Source: Salipaludibacillus aurantiacus (lineage in GTDB: Bacteria > Bacillota > Bacilli > Bacillales > Salisediminibacteriaceae). From it: DNA of 64,000 bases. The stretch is taken from NCBI RefSeq assembly GCF_900111295.1, contig NZ_FOGT01000002.1, forward strand, positions 62,001 to 126,000, written 5' to 3'. The notes beneath the pieces are model-generated. The model was not told the origin of the DNA. It saw only the letters and a list, made by a program, of their open reading frames with translations, and did not search any database. Shown piece after piece: positions 42,423 to 50,850 of the stretch; position 1 is the stretch's first letter; every line of letters begins with the position of its first letter. Made by a program: the position numbers and the translations under genes.

Positions 42423-43091
42423 TTATTTTTTCGCCTGAGGCCTTTCAGCGTTACTCGCAATCTCTATTTTCTGAAGCGCCTGCGAGGCCAGATGGTCTGC
42501 TTCACCGTTCTTTTTACGTGAAATTAAACGATATTCCGGGGTAATGCCTAACTGCTCCATCTTATCCTCAATACGGTCTGCCCACTTATTCAGTTCCGGC
42601 TCCATGCATGGCCACTCCCCGCTCAGCTGGTTCAGAACCACTCTGGAATCACCTTTAAATATGACCGGAAGATGATGAACCCCTAACTCTTCTAACTCCT
42701 GCAAGGAAAGGTAAAGAGCTGCATATTCAGCCTCGTTATTAGTCTCCAGATCTCCGGCTAGCCGGTTTTTTCTAAGGCGGAATGATTTGGTGTTTTGTTC
42801 ATAATAAATCGCACAGCCCAGTCCTGACTGCTTCGTTCCCTGATCAAACCCTCCGTCAAAATAAACCGTAAGATGGTGCGGTTCTGTCTCTATTTCAGTA
42901 AGAAATTTTCTAAGCTCCTTAAGTGACCACGTATGGCCACGCGTGTCTGAAAAGGTGATATTTTTTAACCTGCCTGTCCTTTCCAAATCTTCAGCTATTA
43001 TGAGGGCCTGCTCTGCTCTCATGGTATCTGAGAAAAAAACAGTTTGTGCCCCTTTAGGTGTTTTATAAGTCATTTCTAATGTCACATTCAT
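42423..43091 (-). CDS. RNase HI-like protein (YpeP type)
   Basis: 222 aa; GAGGAGG before ATG. Residues ~1-65 are an extra N-terminal domain seen in Bacillus YpeP-like proteins; residues ~72-205 are RNase H fold with acidic residues in V-Y-F-D-G-G-F-D, N-N-E-A-E-Y-A-A-L, K-G-D-S-R-V-V and A-D-H-L-A-S. These would coordinate Mg to cleave RNA in RNA:DNA hybrids. The extra domain distinguishes it from housekeeping RnhB/RnhC. Confidence 0.85.
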   Translation of the reverse strand: MNVTLEMTYKTPKGAQTVFFSDTMRAEQALIIAEDLERTGRLKNITFSDTRGHTWSLKELRKFLTEIETEPHHLTVYFDGGFDQGTKQSGLGCAIYYEQNTKSFRLRKNRLAGDLETNNEAEYAALYLSLQELEELGVHHLPVIFKGDSRVVLNQLSGEWPCMEPELNKWADRIEDKMEQLGITPEYRLISRKKNGEADHLASQALQKIEIASNAERPQAKK

Positions 43092-43380
43092 TTGAAGACC
43101 TCCTCTGAAACAAGAAAGTTCCGCTTATCGCTCTGTTAATTGTAACCCACAGACCTATTTCCATTGTTCCCTTTTTAATCTGTAACCACTCTCTTTTTTA
43201 ATGCTCAGCCTTCATGGCCTGGTTGGAAGACCAGGGATAAATACCTGAAGTTTGTGCCTATAGCATGTGAAATAAGCAACATCTTACATACAAAAAAGTA
43301 AACAAAGTCCCGTTCTACTTGATAAAAAGTTAAGGTAAAATAAAACTTCAGCAGATCATCTAATAAATGGAGGTATGTAT

Positions 43381-43659
43381 ATGAAAAAAATAGTTTCAGG
43401 TTTAATAGTTGTTGGATTACTCTCAGTTGCCGGAGGGGTCCATGCTCACGAACATTACATCGAAACACCAAACGGGAAACATATTATCATCTCAGAAGAG
43501 CCGGACCATGTTCATGAGGCTCATCACCCTATTCACTATAAGCTCCATATGGGACCATCTTCAGAAAATAGAGCGATTAAAGTAGCTGCTGCATTTCTGA
43601 ACGAAGACGGCCAGTATGTTGATGCTGATGGCAACTTACTGAACGTCATTAACAGGTAG
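43381..43659 (+). CDS. small secreted His-rich protein
   Basis: 92 aa from ATG 43381, six bases after GGAGGT. Signal peptide (K-K-I, hydrophobic 6-19, cleavage after A-H-A or nearby). The mature part has seven or more His within 40 residues (H-E-H-Y-I-E, H-V-H-E-A-H-H-P-I-H-Y), suggesting metal binding, then N-E-D-G-Q-Y-V-D-A-D-G-N. No family recognised. Monocistronic. Confidence 0.72.
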   Translation: MKKIVSGLIVVGLLSVAGGVHAHEHYIETPNGKHIIISEEPDHVHEAHHPIHYKLHMGPSSENRAIKVAAAFLNEDGQYVDADGNLLNVINR

Positions 43660-43675
43660 GCGCTTTGTACCTTAT

Positions 43676-43711
43676 ACCCCCTTGTTACGCCAAAATCCAG
43701 GGGGGTCTTTT
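43676..43711 (+). terminator. terminator of the His-rich protein gene
   Basis: ACCCCC pairs with GGGGGT around an ~18-nt loop, followed by CTTTTCC. Confidence 0.6.
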
Positions 43712-43713
43712 CC

Positions 43714-44166
43714 TTACAACTTCAGCGATAACCGGATCATATCTTTGCATACAATACCGTTTTCCACTATTTCTTCTGAATAATTCTCTGTAAAGAAATC
43801 TTTCTCTATTTCACTAATTCTAAAACCGCATTTCTGATAAAGGGCCAATTGTCCGAGACTAGAATTCCCTGTGCCTATCTCGATGGTATTGAATCCTCTT
43901 TTTCGAGCTTCCTCTATGGCGTGCTTGACAAGTTTTTTCCCTATTCCTTTGCCCTGATCCTTTGAAGAGACGGCAATATTTTTAATTTCTGCATTATCAT
44001 ATTTTAAAGGAAGCAACACGTATACCCCAATCACTTCTCTGTTTTTTTCTGCGACAAAACAGTCCCCTTTCTCCAAATACTCCTCAACAAGCACCCTGGA
44101 AGGATCAGCCGTTAACAGCAGCCCCATGGGCGGATTTTCGGCATTGTTCAGTTTTCTGATTATCAT
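43714..44166 (-). CDS. GNAT-family N-acetyltransferase
   Basis: 150 aa, AAAGGAG before ATG. Acetyl-CoA motif A: I-A-V-S-S-K-D-Q-G-K-G-I-G-K-K-L (Q/RxxGxG) near 72-87; motif B: Y-Q-K-C-G-F-R near 117. Soluble. Acceptor substrate unknown. Confidence 0.9.
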   Translation of the reverse strand: MIIRKLNNAENPPMGLLLTADPSRVLVEEYLEKGDCFVAEKNREVIGVYVLLPLKYDNAEIKNIAVSSKDQGKGIGKKLVKHAIEEARKRGFNTIEIGTGNSSLGQLALYQKCGFRISEIEKDFFTENYSEEIVENGIVCKDMIRLSLKL

Positions 44167-44254
44167 TCGTTTCTCTCCTTTAACTGTTTAATTGACCCTG
44201 CCATAAAAACATTCTCCTGTGACGACCATTTACCGCTATTTAACTCAATTATTA

Positions 44255-44505
44255 ATGGCAGGCAAGTTCGAGGACTGCGAAGGACTTATAAAGGGGGTTG
44301 TACAAATTGCCTCGTGTCTTACGGCACCACGTATGCCGATTTAATTAATGAACTGCTCGATCCATTGGGAAAACCTCTCATGGTTAATCTCGCACTGGAC
44401 ACGATTTTTATAAAGCAGCTATTCGGATAGGGGCCTCAGTAAACCTGAACACAATTGACAATACGCTGACAGTGTTTGACCAAACTCTTGATAAGTTATA
44501 TGTAT
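44255..44505 (+). pseudogene. decayed C-terminal part of an S66 LD-carboxypeptidase (MccF-like)
   Basis: Protein-like sequence continues through three frames. Frame at 44255 reads A-G-K-F-E-D-C-E-G-L-I; from ~44290 the next frame reads G-G-C-T-N-C-L-V-S-Y-G-T-T-Y-A-D-L and N-E-L-L-D-P-L-G-K-P-L-M-V-N-L; from ~44397 the third reads G-H-D-F-Y-K-A-A-I-R-I-G-A-S-V-N-L-N. Joined, these match the end of LD-carboxypeptidase family S66, including the His of the GH motif. Two frameshifts and loss of the N-terminal two-thirds show a dead gene. Confidence 0.7.
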
Positions 44506-44544
44506 GGACCGGTGTATTGCCGGTCCTGTTCAGCCGGTCGGAAT

Positions 44545-45681
44545 TTAAATCAGTCGTGCGGCATTGGAAGCATCTAATAATCCAAAAGAAGGAATCCTGT
44601 CAGACGTCGAATCAGTAATACTGCGGGCTGAATTCTGAATGGCTCGAATAATAGCTGCATTGGATGCGTTTGGGTTAACAGCCTTCAGCATAACAGCGGT
44701 ACCGCTTACTAATGGAGCAGCCATGGACGTCCCTTGCAAAGAATCATAGTGTCGTTGAATTCCGCGTATAGAATAAGTCGGTGTCGTTGATAAAATTGCC
44801 GTTCCCGGAGCGGAGATACCCGGGGATGCAGCCCGGTTCGAAAACGATGCAAGCCTGTTTCGTCTGTTAGTCGCGCTTACGGATAATACATAATTATAGC
44901 CGGCCGGGTAATGGGGAGTGTCTAACCCGTCATTTCCAGTGGCCGCCACGAGTACAATCCCTTTTTTATAAGCTCTTTCAACTGCCAGCTGCTCTGCCCT
45001 GTTAAATTCAGGTCCGCCGAAACTCATGTTAATAACATCTGCTTTTTTATCAATAGCATAACAAATTCCTGCAATCATAGACTCTGATGTAAACCAGCCA
45101 TCGCCCATTTTAACCGGAATAATCATAGCAGTGTTAAAGCTTGCTCCTGCTATACCCGTCTCGTTATCTGTTAGAGCTGCGGCAATTCCCGCAACATGTG
45201 TCCCATGGCCAGCTTTGTCAGTAATATCGTCCGGTTGACCGGGCCCCACGTTTACCCCATCAGTTATTTTAGATGCCAAATCAGGATGCTCAGGATCGAT
45301 GCCCGTATCAAGGATGGCAATTTTCTTGTTCGGGCTTAAATGTTTTACCTTGTTGAATGCCCCTTCCGGATTAATCCTCTGCAGCCCCCATTGATTAACT
45401 ACGCCATCATTTTTTGTGTTAACGCCCCTGGAATAATAAGGATCGTTTGGAATGTATGTCGGTTTTCTTATATAGTTATACTCAACGAAATCGACTTCCT
45501 CACGTTCTGAATACCTCTGATTGAATTTTTCCTCTTCCCCTTCAGGAACATTGACGATATCAATATCTACTTCAGAAAGTGTTTTAAGACAGTTAGTGCC
45601 AACCTGTTTATGAATATCATCCTTTGATATGCTTTTTGCATTTTTCTTAAAGCAAATTAATAGTTTCCCTGGTTCCCTCAT
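44545..45681 (-). CDS. subtilisin-family (S8) serine protease without a signal peptide
   Basis: 378 aa. Catalytic triad D125 (I-L-D-T-G-I-D), H159 (G-H-G-T-H-V-A-G) and S319 (L-Q-G-T-S-M-A-A-P); oxyanion N250 (A-A-T-G-N-D-G). Residues 1-75 resemble an inhibitor-I9-like pro-domain (K-L-L-I-C-F-K-K then V-D-F-V-E-Y-N-Y), followed by the thermitase-like P-N-D-P-Y-Y-S-R. No hydrophobic leader precedes the pro-domain, so it is either cytoplasmic or exported in a non-classical way. GGGTGGGAT lies upstream of ATG. Confidence 0.9.
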   Translation of the reverse strand: MREPGKLLICFKKNAKSISKDDIHKQVGTNCLKTLSEVDIDIVNVPEGEEEKFNQRYSEREEVDFVEYNYIRKPTYIPNDPYYSRGVNTKNDGVVNQWGLQRINPEGAFNKVKHLSPNKKIAILDTGIDPEHPDLASKITDGVNVGPGQPDDITDKAGHGTHVAGIAAALTDNETGIAGASFNTAMIIPVKMGDGWFTSESMIAGICYAIDKKADVINMSFGGPEFNRAEQLAVERAYKKGIVLVAATGNDGLDTPHYPAGYNYVLSVSATNRRNRLASFSNRAASPGISAPGTAILSTTPTYSIRGIQRHYDSLQGTSMAAPLVSGTAVMLKAVNPNASNAAIIRAIQNSARSITDSTSDRIPSFGLLDASNAARLI

Positions 45682-46144
45682 TGCTTCATCCCACCCTTTT
45701 TCTTTTTTTACAGCTTATTCGAAGGAAAGGAATGAAGAAACGGCGTATCTATCAGGTTATTAGCATAAATAAAGAGAATTTCCATAAAAAACTCTGCAGG
45801 TTAATTCATTTAATAGAGAACGCCCCATTGGAAAGAAAAAAGACACGTGAGAAAAGTATCTTTAGAGGAATTTGTGTTTACATAATAATATTATTTAAAC
45901 TGAAAAAGGGGCCCCGATGATTTTAGTTTACATAATATTGTTATCGTTACTAAAATGAAACCGAACAATAGTTAATTCTTTTTCAACGACCATATTTTAA
46001 GAGGATGGCTGTCTCCATTTTCCACTGTGGCTGTTTCACACACACGAAAGCCCAAAAAAAAACCCTTAGAAAAACCAAACATGCGGCGCTGACAATCAAG
46101 GACCCCTTCCTTAAGTGACAGCGGCAGGCATGCCTTAAATAGTC
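45682..46144. other. gene-poor stretch with AT-rich inverted-repeat motifs
   Basis: A 62-codon frame from 45732 has no recognisable content and is not called. The region holds GTTTACATAATAATATTATTT near 45877 and the motif at 45920-45956. Nothing else is visible. Confidence 0.4.
45920..45956 (+). repeat. dif-like / recombination-site-like motif, copy 1
   Basis: ATTTTAGT ... ACTAAAAT is a perfect 8-bp inverted repeat with a 21-nt spacer that begins TTACATAATATTG. The segment AGTTTACATAATAT equals one half of the Bacillus dif site as I remember it; the other half does not match. A similar motif lies at 54775. Confidence 0.35.
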
Positions 46145-46918
46145 TTACTGGGCTGTATAACCGCCGTCAAGGACCACAGCCTGCCCTGTAATACCTTTTG
46201 CTTTATCGTCTGCAAGATAAAGGGCATAGTCAGCAATTTCCTGAACGGCCAGCAGACGTTTCTGAGGTACAAGCGGGTAGAGAATTTCTTCCTTCACTTT
46301 TTCTACCGGTACATTCCGAGTTTTCGCAAGATCTTCAAACTGTCCTCGCACGAGCGGCGTATCAACATAACCAGGGCAGATGGCGTTTACAGTGATATTG
46401 TGTTCTGCTGTCTCCAATGCCGCCACTTTTGTGAGACCGATAACACCGTGCTTCGCGCTGTTATACGCCGCTTTTCCGGCAAAGCCGATCAGCCCGTTAA
46501 TGGAAGCCATGTTAATAACACGGCCGCCGCCCTGTTTTTTCATGACTGGAAGTGCATGTTTCATCGCAATAAATGGCGCGATCTGCATAACTTTAATCAT
46601 AAATTCAAATTTTTCTGTCGGGAATTCTTCAATCGGTGAAACGTGCTGAAGACCTGCATTGTTAAAAAGAACGTCCAGTCTGCCGTAAGTTTCAACCGTT
46701 TTACTGATTGCCTTCTTAATATCTTCTTCGCTCGTCACATCAACTTTAAGTCCGAGACAGTCGTAACCTTCTTTTTTCAGATTTTCAGTTACTTCGTTAA
46801 TCTTTTCTTCGTTAATATCTGTGAAAACGACTTTTGAGCCTTCTTTCAGGAATGCTTCCCCTATTTGATAACCGATTCCACTTGCTCCCCCTGTAATAAA
46901 TGTTACTTTGTTATTCAT
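46145..46918 (-). CDS. bdhA: 3-hydroxybutyrate dehydrogenase (SDR)
   Basis: 257 aa, same length as B. subtilis YxjF; GGAGGGG before ATG. SDR motifs T-G-G-A-S-G-I-G near 9-16, N-N-A-G-L-Q, S in M-A-S-I-N-G, Y-N-S-A-K catalytic pair, and the substrate-loop Q-H-V-S-P-I-E-E-F-P and W/V-D-T-P-L-V typical of D-3-hydroxybutyrate dehydrogenases. It interconverts 3-hydroxybutyrate and acetoacetate with NAD. The remains of a thiolase gene lie directly upstream, so it probably once belonged to a ketone-body/polyhydroxybutyrate degradation operon. Confidence 0.87.
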   Translation of the reverse strand: MNNKVTFITGGASGIGYQIGEAFLKEGSKVVFTDINEEKINEVTENLKKEGYDCLGLKVDVTSEEDIKKAISKTVETYGRLDVLFNNAGLQHVSPIEEFPTEKFEFMIKVMQIAPFIAMKHALPVMKKQGGGRVINMASINGLIGFAGKAAYNSAKHGVIGLTKVAALETAEHNITVNAICPGYVDTPLVRGQFEDLAKTRNVPVEKVKEEILYPLVPQKRLLAVQEIADYALYLADDKAKGITGQAVVLDGGYTAQ

Positions 46919-46968
46919 ATAAACCCCTCCGATTATAAAATTTATTGTGATGCCTGATCTCTCAGGCT

Positions 46969-47389
46969 TCAGAGATTTTCAGAGATTTTCAGTATTTCGA
47001 CGATGCTGGATACACCGTTATGCCGCAGCCGATGCATAAAGTGGCAAGGCCGTAGCGTGACTTTCTGCGCTTCATTTCATGAAGCAGTGTCACAAGGACC
47101 CTCGTTGGGAGTACTTTTCCTTCAATACCTGCCTTATTAAAGAGAACATCTACTTTACCAAAAGCTTCAACAGTTTTTTCTATGCAGTTTTTAACCTGAG
47201 CTTCTTTTCCTGCATCCATGGCAACTATAATATTTTAGGTCTAATGCCGGTACAGCCTGAATCTAATGCTTCCTGATCCAGATCTACTAATGTAACCTTT
47301 GCTCCGTGATTTCAAAAAGATTTAACTGCTTCCTTGCCAATACCGCCGGCAGCCCCAGTAATTACAACAACTTTTTTATTAAAATTCAT
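46969..47389 (-). pseudogene. chimeric pseudogene: N-terminal SDR fused by deletion to a thiolase C-terminus
   Basis: ATG 47389 follows AAGGAGG and begins N-K-K-V-V-V-I-T-G-A-A-G-G-I-G-K (SDR). An in-frame stop and frameshift follow; the SDR resumes as C-I-E-K-T-V-E-A-F-G-K-V-D-V-L-F-N-K-A-G-I. Near 47100 it changes abruptly into R-V-L-V-T-L-L-H-E-M-K-R-R and Y-G-L-A-T-L-C-I-G, the C-terminal signature of acetyl-CoA acetyltransferases, which ends in another frame as S-S-I-V-E-I-L. A deletion has joined the two genes. It lies 50 nt upstream of bdhA. Confidence 0.7.
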
Positions 47390-47507
47390 GGAAAAAACCT
47401 CCTTAATTGATATAAGAAAACCATTTTATTAATAAAATACCTTTATTTTGAATATTCAAACTATAATAATTCATAAATTTGAAAAATCTGACTTTTAATA
47501 TTTGCGT

Positions 47508-47973
47508 TATTGTGGCGCCTACGATAAATTTGTCGAAGGTTACGTAATCGATGGAAATGTTGAAAAGACAGACAGTGGGTAAACCATTGGAGAAATGGCT
47601 CAGCAAATTATAGAAATCACAGATGCCTATACTTTAGAGGAATCAGAAGCGTTGCGTACGGAGTTCAAAAAAAAACGCAGATACCATCCACTTTGCCCAG
47701 CTTGATAAGAACCCGGATCGTCACTTTGGTGAATATGTAACTTACTCCGGAGAAATTATCGAGATTCAAGAAGGCCATGGAATGACGATTATGCGTTTAA
47801 CGGTCAATGGTGGTTGGGATAAGATTATCTGGGAGGAATATGAAGACTACACAGATTTTGTTTCAGATGATTATGTGACAATTTACGGTGAAGTCTGGGG
47901 AGCCCATAACTATACATCTCAATCTGGCTAAGAAATTACAGTCCCTGCAATTATGGCCGACCACATCGAGTAA
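47508..47973 (+). pseudogene. decayed gene with OB-fold-like domain
   Basis: The forward strand reads Y-D-K-F-V-E-G-Y-V-I-D-G-N-V then a stop, resumes E-E-S-E-A-L-R-T-E-F, shifts frame in a run of nine A, and continues as D-T-I-H-F-A-Q-L-D-K-N-P-D-R-H-F-G-E-Y and Y-S-G-E-I-I-E-I-Q-E-G with a stop replacing one of the G codons before E-I-T-V-P-A-I. The final domain has the form of small extracellular OB-type domains found at the end of Bacillus lipoproteins. Two stops and one frameshift mean it is inactive. Confidence 0.6.
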
Positions 47974-47997
47974 ACTTATCCGGAATAAGGTATATCA

Positions 47998-48084
47998 TTA
48001 ACGAATCATTTGAAAAGCTCTGCTCAACACCTCGGCAGCACGCTTTGTTTGATTTCGTTTAAGCATGATTGCTCCCAATTCCAT
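47998..48084 (-). pseudogene. truncated 28-codon start of an acetyltransferase-like gene
   Basis: A very good ribosome site (GGAGGAGGTCT) precedes ATG 48084, but the frame stops after 28 codons. The peptide (M-L-K-R-N-Q-T-K-R-A-A-E-V-L-S-R-A-F-Q) looks like the opening of a GNAT protein. Either a truncated gene or a short peptide. Confidence 0.35.
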
Positions 48085-48116
48085 AGACCTCCTCCGGTAT
48101 CTTTTAAAATCTCATT

Positions 48117-48665
48117 TTAAATAACCAGGTTATACTCTTCTCTTATTAACCCGAACACATAGCAGTCGACATGTTTGTCATATAGTTTTTCCGCGCTTTT
48201 TAAGCAGCCTTCTTTTTTAAATCCGATCCTCTCTGGAATTGCGGCACTTTTATGGTTTTCTACTGCTGTACGAATTTCAATTCTCTTTAGGTGTAAGTCA
48301 GTGAAACAATAATTGACGACCGCTCGACAAGCCTCCGTCATTAAACCTTTACCCTCAAATTTTTCGCCCAGCCAGTACCCGACAGACGTCGACTGATTAG
48401 GCCAGTCAATCCTATGTAAACCTATGACCCCTGCCAGCTCTCCTTTATACCAAATCCCTGCCTGAAAGCCATTAGTTTGGCTGAATTGCTTTAATGACGC
48501 TTCAATAAATTCGTTTGAATCGTCTGGTGTTTTAATAAAATCTACCCAGGGAAGCCACTGACGAAGGGAATGCCTTGACTGATCTGTCAAGCGGTACAGT
48601 TCTTCAGCGTGCTTTGGCTCCAGCAAACGTAATTCTGTATTATTATTAAGCTCATATTTAAACAT
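48117..48665 (-). CDS. RimL/YdaF-type GNAT acetyltransferase
   Basis: 182 aa, AAAGGAG before ATG. Opening E-L-R-L-L-E-P-K-H-A-E-E-L-Y, W-L-P-W-V-D-F, then G-Y-W-L-G-E-K-F-E-G-K-G-L-M-T-E-A (acetyl-CoA site) and N-H-K-S-A-A-I-P-E-R-I-G-F-K-K-E-G are those of the ribosomal-protein-serine acetyltransferase group (RimL, B. subtilis YdaF). Substrate probably an N-terminal amine of a protein or a small amine. Confidence 0.9.
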   Translation of the reverse strand: MFKYELNNNTELRLLEPKHAEELYRLTDQSRHSLRQWLPWVDFIKTPDDSNEFIEASLKQFSQTNGFQAGIWYKGELAGVIGLHRIDWPNQSTSVGYWLGEKFEGKGLMTEACRAVVNYCFTDLHLKRIEIRTAVENHKSAAIPERIGFKKEGCLKSAEKLYDKHVDCYVFGLIREEYNLVI

Positions 48666-48702
48666 ATGTATCTCCTTTATTTTTTACTGTAATGTTCCTG
48701 GC

Positions 48703-49002
48703 TTAATCAAAGCGCTGGGTGTCAATGCCGTCAATAATCTCTTCCATTTCTATCATGAAATTTAACTGGAGAGGTCCAGGCAGCACTTCCTGAATTTGTG
48801 ACACTTCTTCCATACTTTCTAATTCATCCAAGGTTCGGGGCGGGTGATCAAGACTGTGATACCAGCGTTTAAATTCCCGGGCAAACTCATAAAAATTAGC
48901 TTCGAACCTTTCAGCCGCTTCCACTCCTTCATCCCCTTCTGTCTCTTGCATCCTTTGCCAGTCTTCAAGGATAACAGCTAACGCTTCGTTGACTTTTTTC
49001 AT
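48703..49002 (-). CDS. hypothetical protein (99 aa)
   Basis: Start at ATG 49002 is supported by TAGGAGGT six bases upstream; the longer frame to 49062 overlaps trmO and lacks a site. Acidic, helical protein rich in Glu, Met and Leu (W-Q-R-M-Q-E-T-E-G, F-A-R-E-F-K-R-W-Y-H-S). No motif recognised. It starts 23 nt after trmO, so it is likely co-transcribed with it. Confidence 0.6.
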   Translation of the reverse strand: MKKVNEALAVILEDWQRMQETEGDEGVEAAERFEANFYEFAREFKRWYHSLDHPPRTLDELESMEEVSQIQEVLPGPLQLNFMIEMEEIIDGIDTQRFD

Positions 49003-49025
49003 TGGTGACCTCCTAAGCAAACTGC

Positions 49026-49484
49026 TTATTTCCAGTAATTTTTCATAATTTCGTTTGTCCATGCTGGTTGTTCTATTGTCCCTGCAGGCAAAAATTCTTT
49101 CATGACAGGCTTTATATCTAAAACAGGCGTGCCGTTAATACAGTCTAGACCGCTTACGACTATCTCCCTGCCTTCTTTCTTTAATAATTTAACAGACGCG
49201 AGCCCTAACTGATTTGGCCTGTTTTTCCCCCGCTGGGCAAAAATGCCTGCCTTTGGAAGAGTGATATCATTTCTTGGATGTCTGGCTCCTGTGATCAGTT
49301 TGTCTTTCTCTACCTTATGAAAGTAATAGATAATTTCCAAATGAGAGAATGATTCAATTTCATTTAAAGATTCTTCTGGAAGGGATTGATCAATGACTAT
49401 TCTAGAAATCACTTCTCCCCAAAAATCATCTTTCACCTGATGCCTTTCATTATAAGCGAAACCAACTGGGGTTAATGTAATCAT
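49026..49484 (-). CDS. trmO: tRNA (N6-threonylcarbamoyladenosine(37)-N6)-methyltransferase TrmO
   Basis: 152 aa, single UPF0066/TrmO domain. Motifs I-E-S-F-S-H-L-E-I-I-Y-Y-F-H, A-R-H-P-R-N-D, G-I-F-A-Q-R-G-K-N-R-P-N-Q-L-G-L and V-L-D-I-K-P are the SAM-binding beta-barrel signature. TrmO methylates t6A37 of certain tRNAs. It lacks the C-terminal extension of the E. coli enzyme, as usual in Firmicutes. Confidence 0.9.
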   Translation of the reverse strand: MITLTPVGFAYNERHQVKDDFWGEVISRIVIDQSLPEESLNEIESFSHLEIIYYFHKVEKDKLITGARHPRNDITLPKAGIFAQRGKNRPNQLGLASVKLLKKEGREIVVSGLDCINGTPVLDIKPVMKEFLPAGTIEQPAWTNEIMKNYWK

Positions 49485-49570
49485 TTCAGCTTCTCTTCCT
49501 CTCCTGTTAATTTTGAAAATCGCCCATGAGCGGCAATGCGAGTAAATAATATTCTCCCAGGCTCCAATTA

Positions 49571-49954
49571 TCAGGTTTCAACCTGGGTTGCTACAGACCA
49601 TATATTTCCTGCAAAATCTTTAAAGGTCCCTCTTTTGTCAGGTTCTCCGTCTTTATTAACAGGTGCTTCTATAGCCTGGCATCCTAATGCAATTGCTTTA
49701 TTGTATGTTTTATCAACATCACTTACATATACATGCAGCAAATGCGTATTAGGGGGGAACTGTTCAGAAGAATCACCAATCATAATAACCGAGTCACCAA
49801 TAACTACCTCAGCATGCATCACTGAGCCATCTGGCATCCCAAACCTTCTTAAAGTTTCCGCTTTAAAAATACCCTCTAACAAATCGATCATTTTCTGCGC
49901 GCCATTCACCACTAAATAAGGAGAGACAGAATTATAGCCTTCAGGTTTATACAA
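49571..49954 (-). CDS. VOC-family protein (PhnB/YdcJ-like)
   Basis: 127 aa starting at TTG 49954; AAGGAG is about 15 nt upstream, rather far, so the start is tentative. Typical of the PhnB-like glyoxalase/bleomycin-resistance group: Y-N-S-V-S-P-Y-L-V-V-N-G-A, H-A-E-V-V-I-G-D-S-V-I-M-I-G-D-S, L-H-V-Y-V-S-D-V-D and D-F-A-G-N-I-W-S-V-A-T. Function unknown; divergent from the gntR gene. Confidence 0.85.
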   Translation of the reverse strand: MYKPEGYNSVSPYLVVNGAQKMIDLLEGIFKAETLRRFGMPDGSVMHAEVVIGDSVIMIGDSSEQFPPNTHLLHVYVSDVDKTYNKAIALGCQAIEAPVNKDGEPDKRGTFKDFAGNIWSVATQVET

Positions 49955-50131
49955 TTGTTTTATTACAAGCTCCTTCCGCTAACCATTCTAAATTGGCCCG
50001 CTGGATATTTTTTAACCAGTATGTATTTCTACGCTCTTTCTCCGGATTCCTTTTTTACTCGTGGTCTTCTTTTCATTCCTCCCGCACACGATTACAATGA
50101 GTAATAAAGAGTTAATAAGGGAGCAGTTCAT

Positions 50132-50842
50132 ATGTCCAAAAATCAAAGAAAATTGCCTTTGTATGTGCAAATTAAAAATAAATTGGTGACAAATATTAAA
50201 GAAGGGGTTTGGAAACCGGGTGACCCAATTCCTTCAGAAAGCCAGCTTATGGAACAATTTAATGTCAGCCGAACAACTATAAGACAAGCTATTCGGGATC
50301 TTTCCCAAACGGGAATAGTGGAAACCCGAAGAGGGATGCCGGCAAGAACTCGCCAGGCACCAGCAGAAGATTCCGCTAACCACGGGATCATCCATCATGA
50401 GTCAGGGAATGACATGGGCGTAACCGTCTTAAGGGCAGAGTTGACAAACACACATTTTTTAGCCAAAGCAAACTTAGAACTGGATGATTCAGAAGAAGTG
50501 TATTTTTTGGAAAGAATCAGGCTTGCTGATGGAAAGCCTATAGCCTACCAGCAGTTATTTGTACCGGAATATATCAGAGAGCTAATAAAACCTTCAGAGT
50601 CAGAGATCTTCGATATATTCCCCTTATTAGGAAAGCACGGGGTCAATTTTTCAACGATTAAAGAAAACGTTTCTGCCGCAAACGCTGAGAGATACGAAGC
50701 TGATCTTTTAGGAATCATTCCGGGGGAAGCATTGATAGATATTTTCCGCACCACAATCGGCATCGATGGACGTCCGATTGAATACAGCCGGACGCGATAC
50801 AAACCCGAATCCTTTAATTACCGGGTGGAAATTGGCAGGTAA
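50132..50842 (+). CDS. GntR-family transcriptional regulator, HutC/UTRA subfamily
   Basis: 236 aa; GGGAG before ATG. Winged helix in residues ~8-75 (Q-I-K-N-K-L-V-T-N-I, I-P-S-E-S-Q-L-M-E-Q-F-N-V-S-R-T-T-I-R-Q-A-I) and UTRA ligand domain ~85-232 (E-E-V-Y-F-L-E-R-I-R-L-A-D-G-K-P, I-E-Y-S-R-T-R-Y). The next gene, 75 nt downstream, carries a palindrome in its leader that should be this repressor's operator, so the ligand is probably the substrate or product of that gene. Confidence 0.92.
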   Translation: MSKNQRKLPLYVQIKNKLVTNIKEGVWKPGDPIPSESQLMEQFNVSRTTIRQAIRDLSQTGIVETRRGMPARTRQAPAEDSANHGIIHHESGNDMGVTVLRAELTNTHFLAKANLELDDSEEVYFLERIRLADGKPIAYQQLFVPEYIRELIKPSESEIFDIFPLLGKHGVNFSTIKENVSAANAERYEADLLGIIPGEALIDIFRTTIGIDGRPIEYSRTRYKPESFNYRVEIGR

Positions 50843-50850
50843 TCCACGAA

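Noticed and set aside
45732-45920. 62-codon basic peptide frame
   Set aside because: A purine-rich stretch precedes ATG but spacing is poor, content is low-complexity and it runs into the AT-rich motif.
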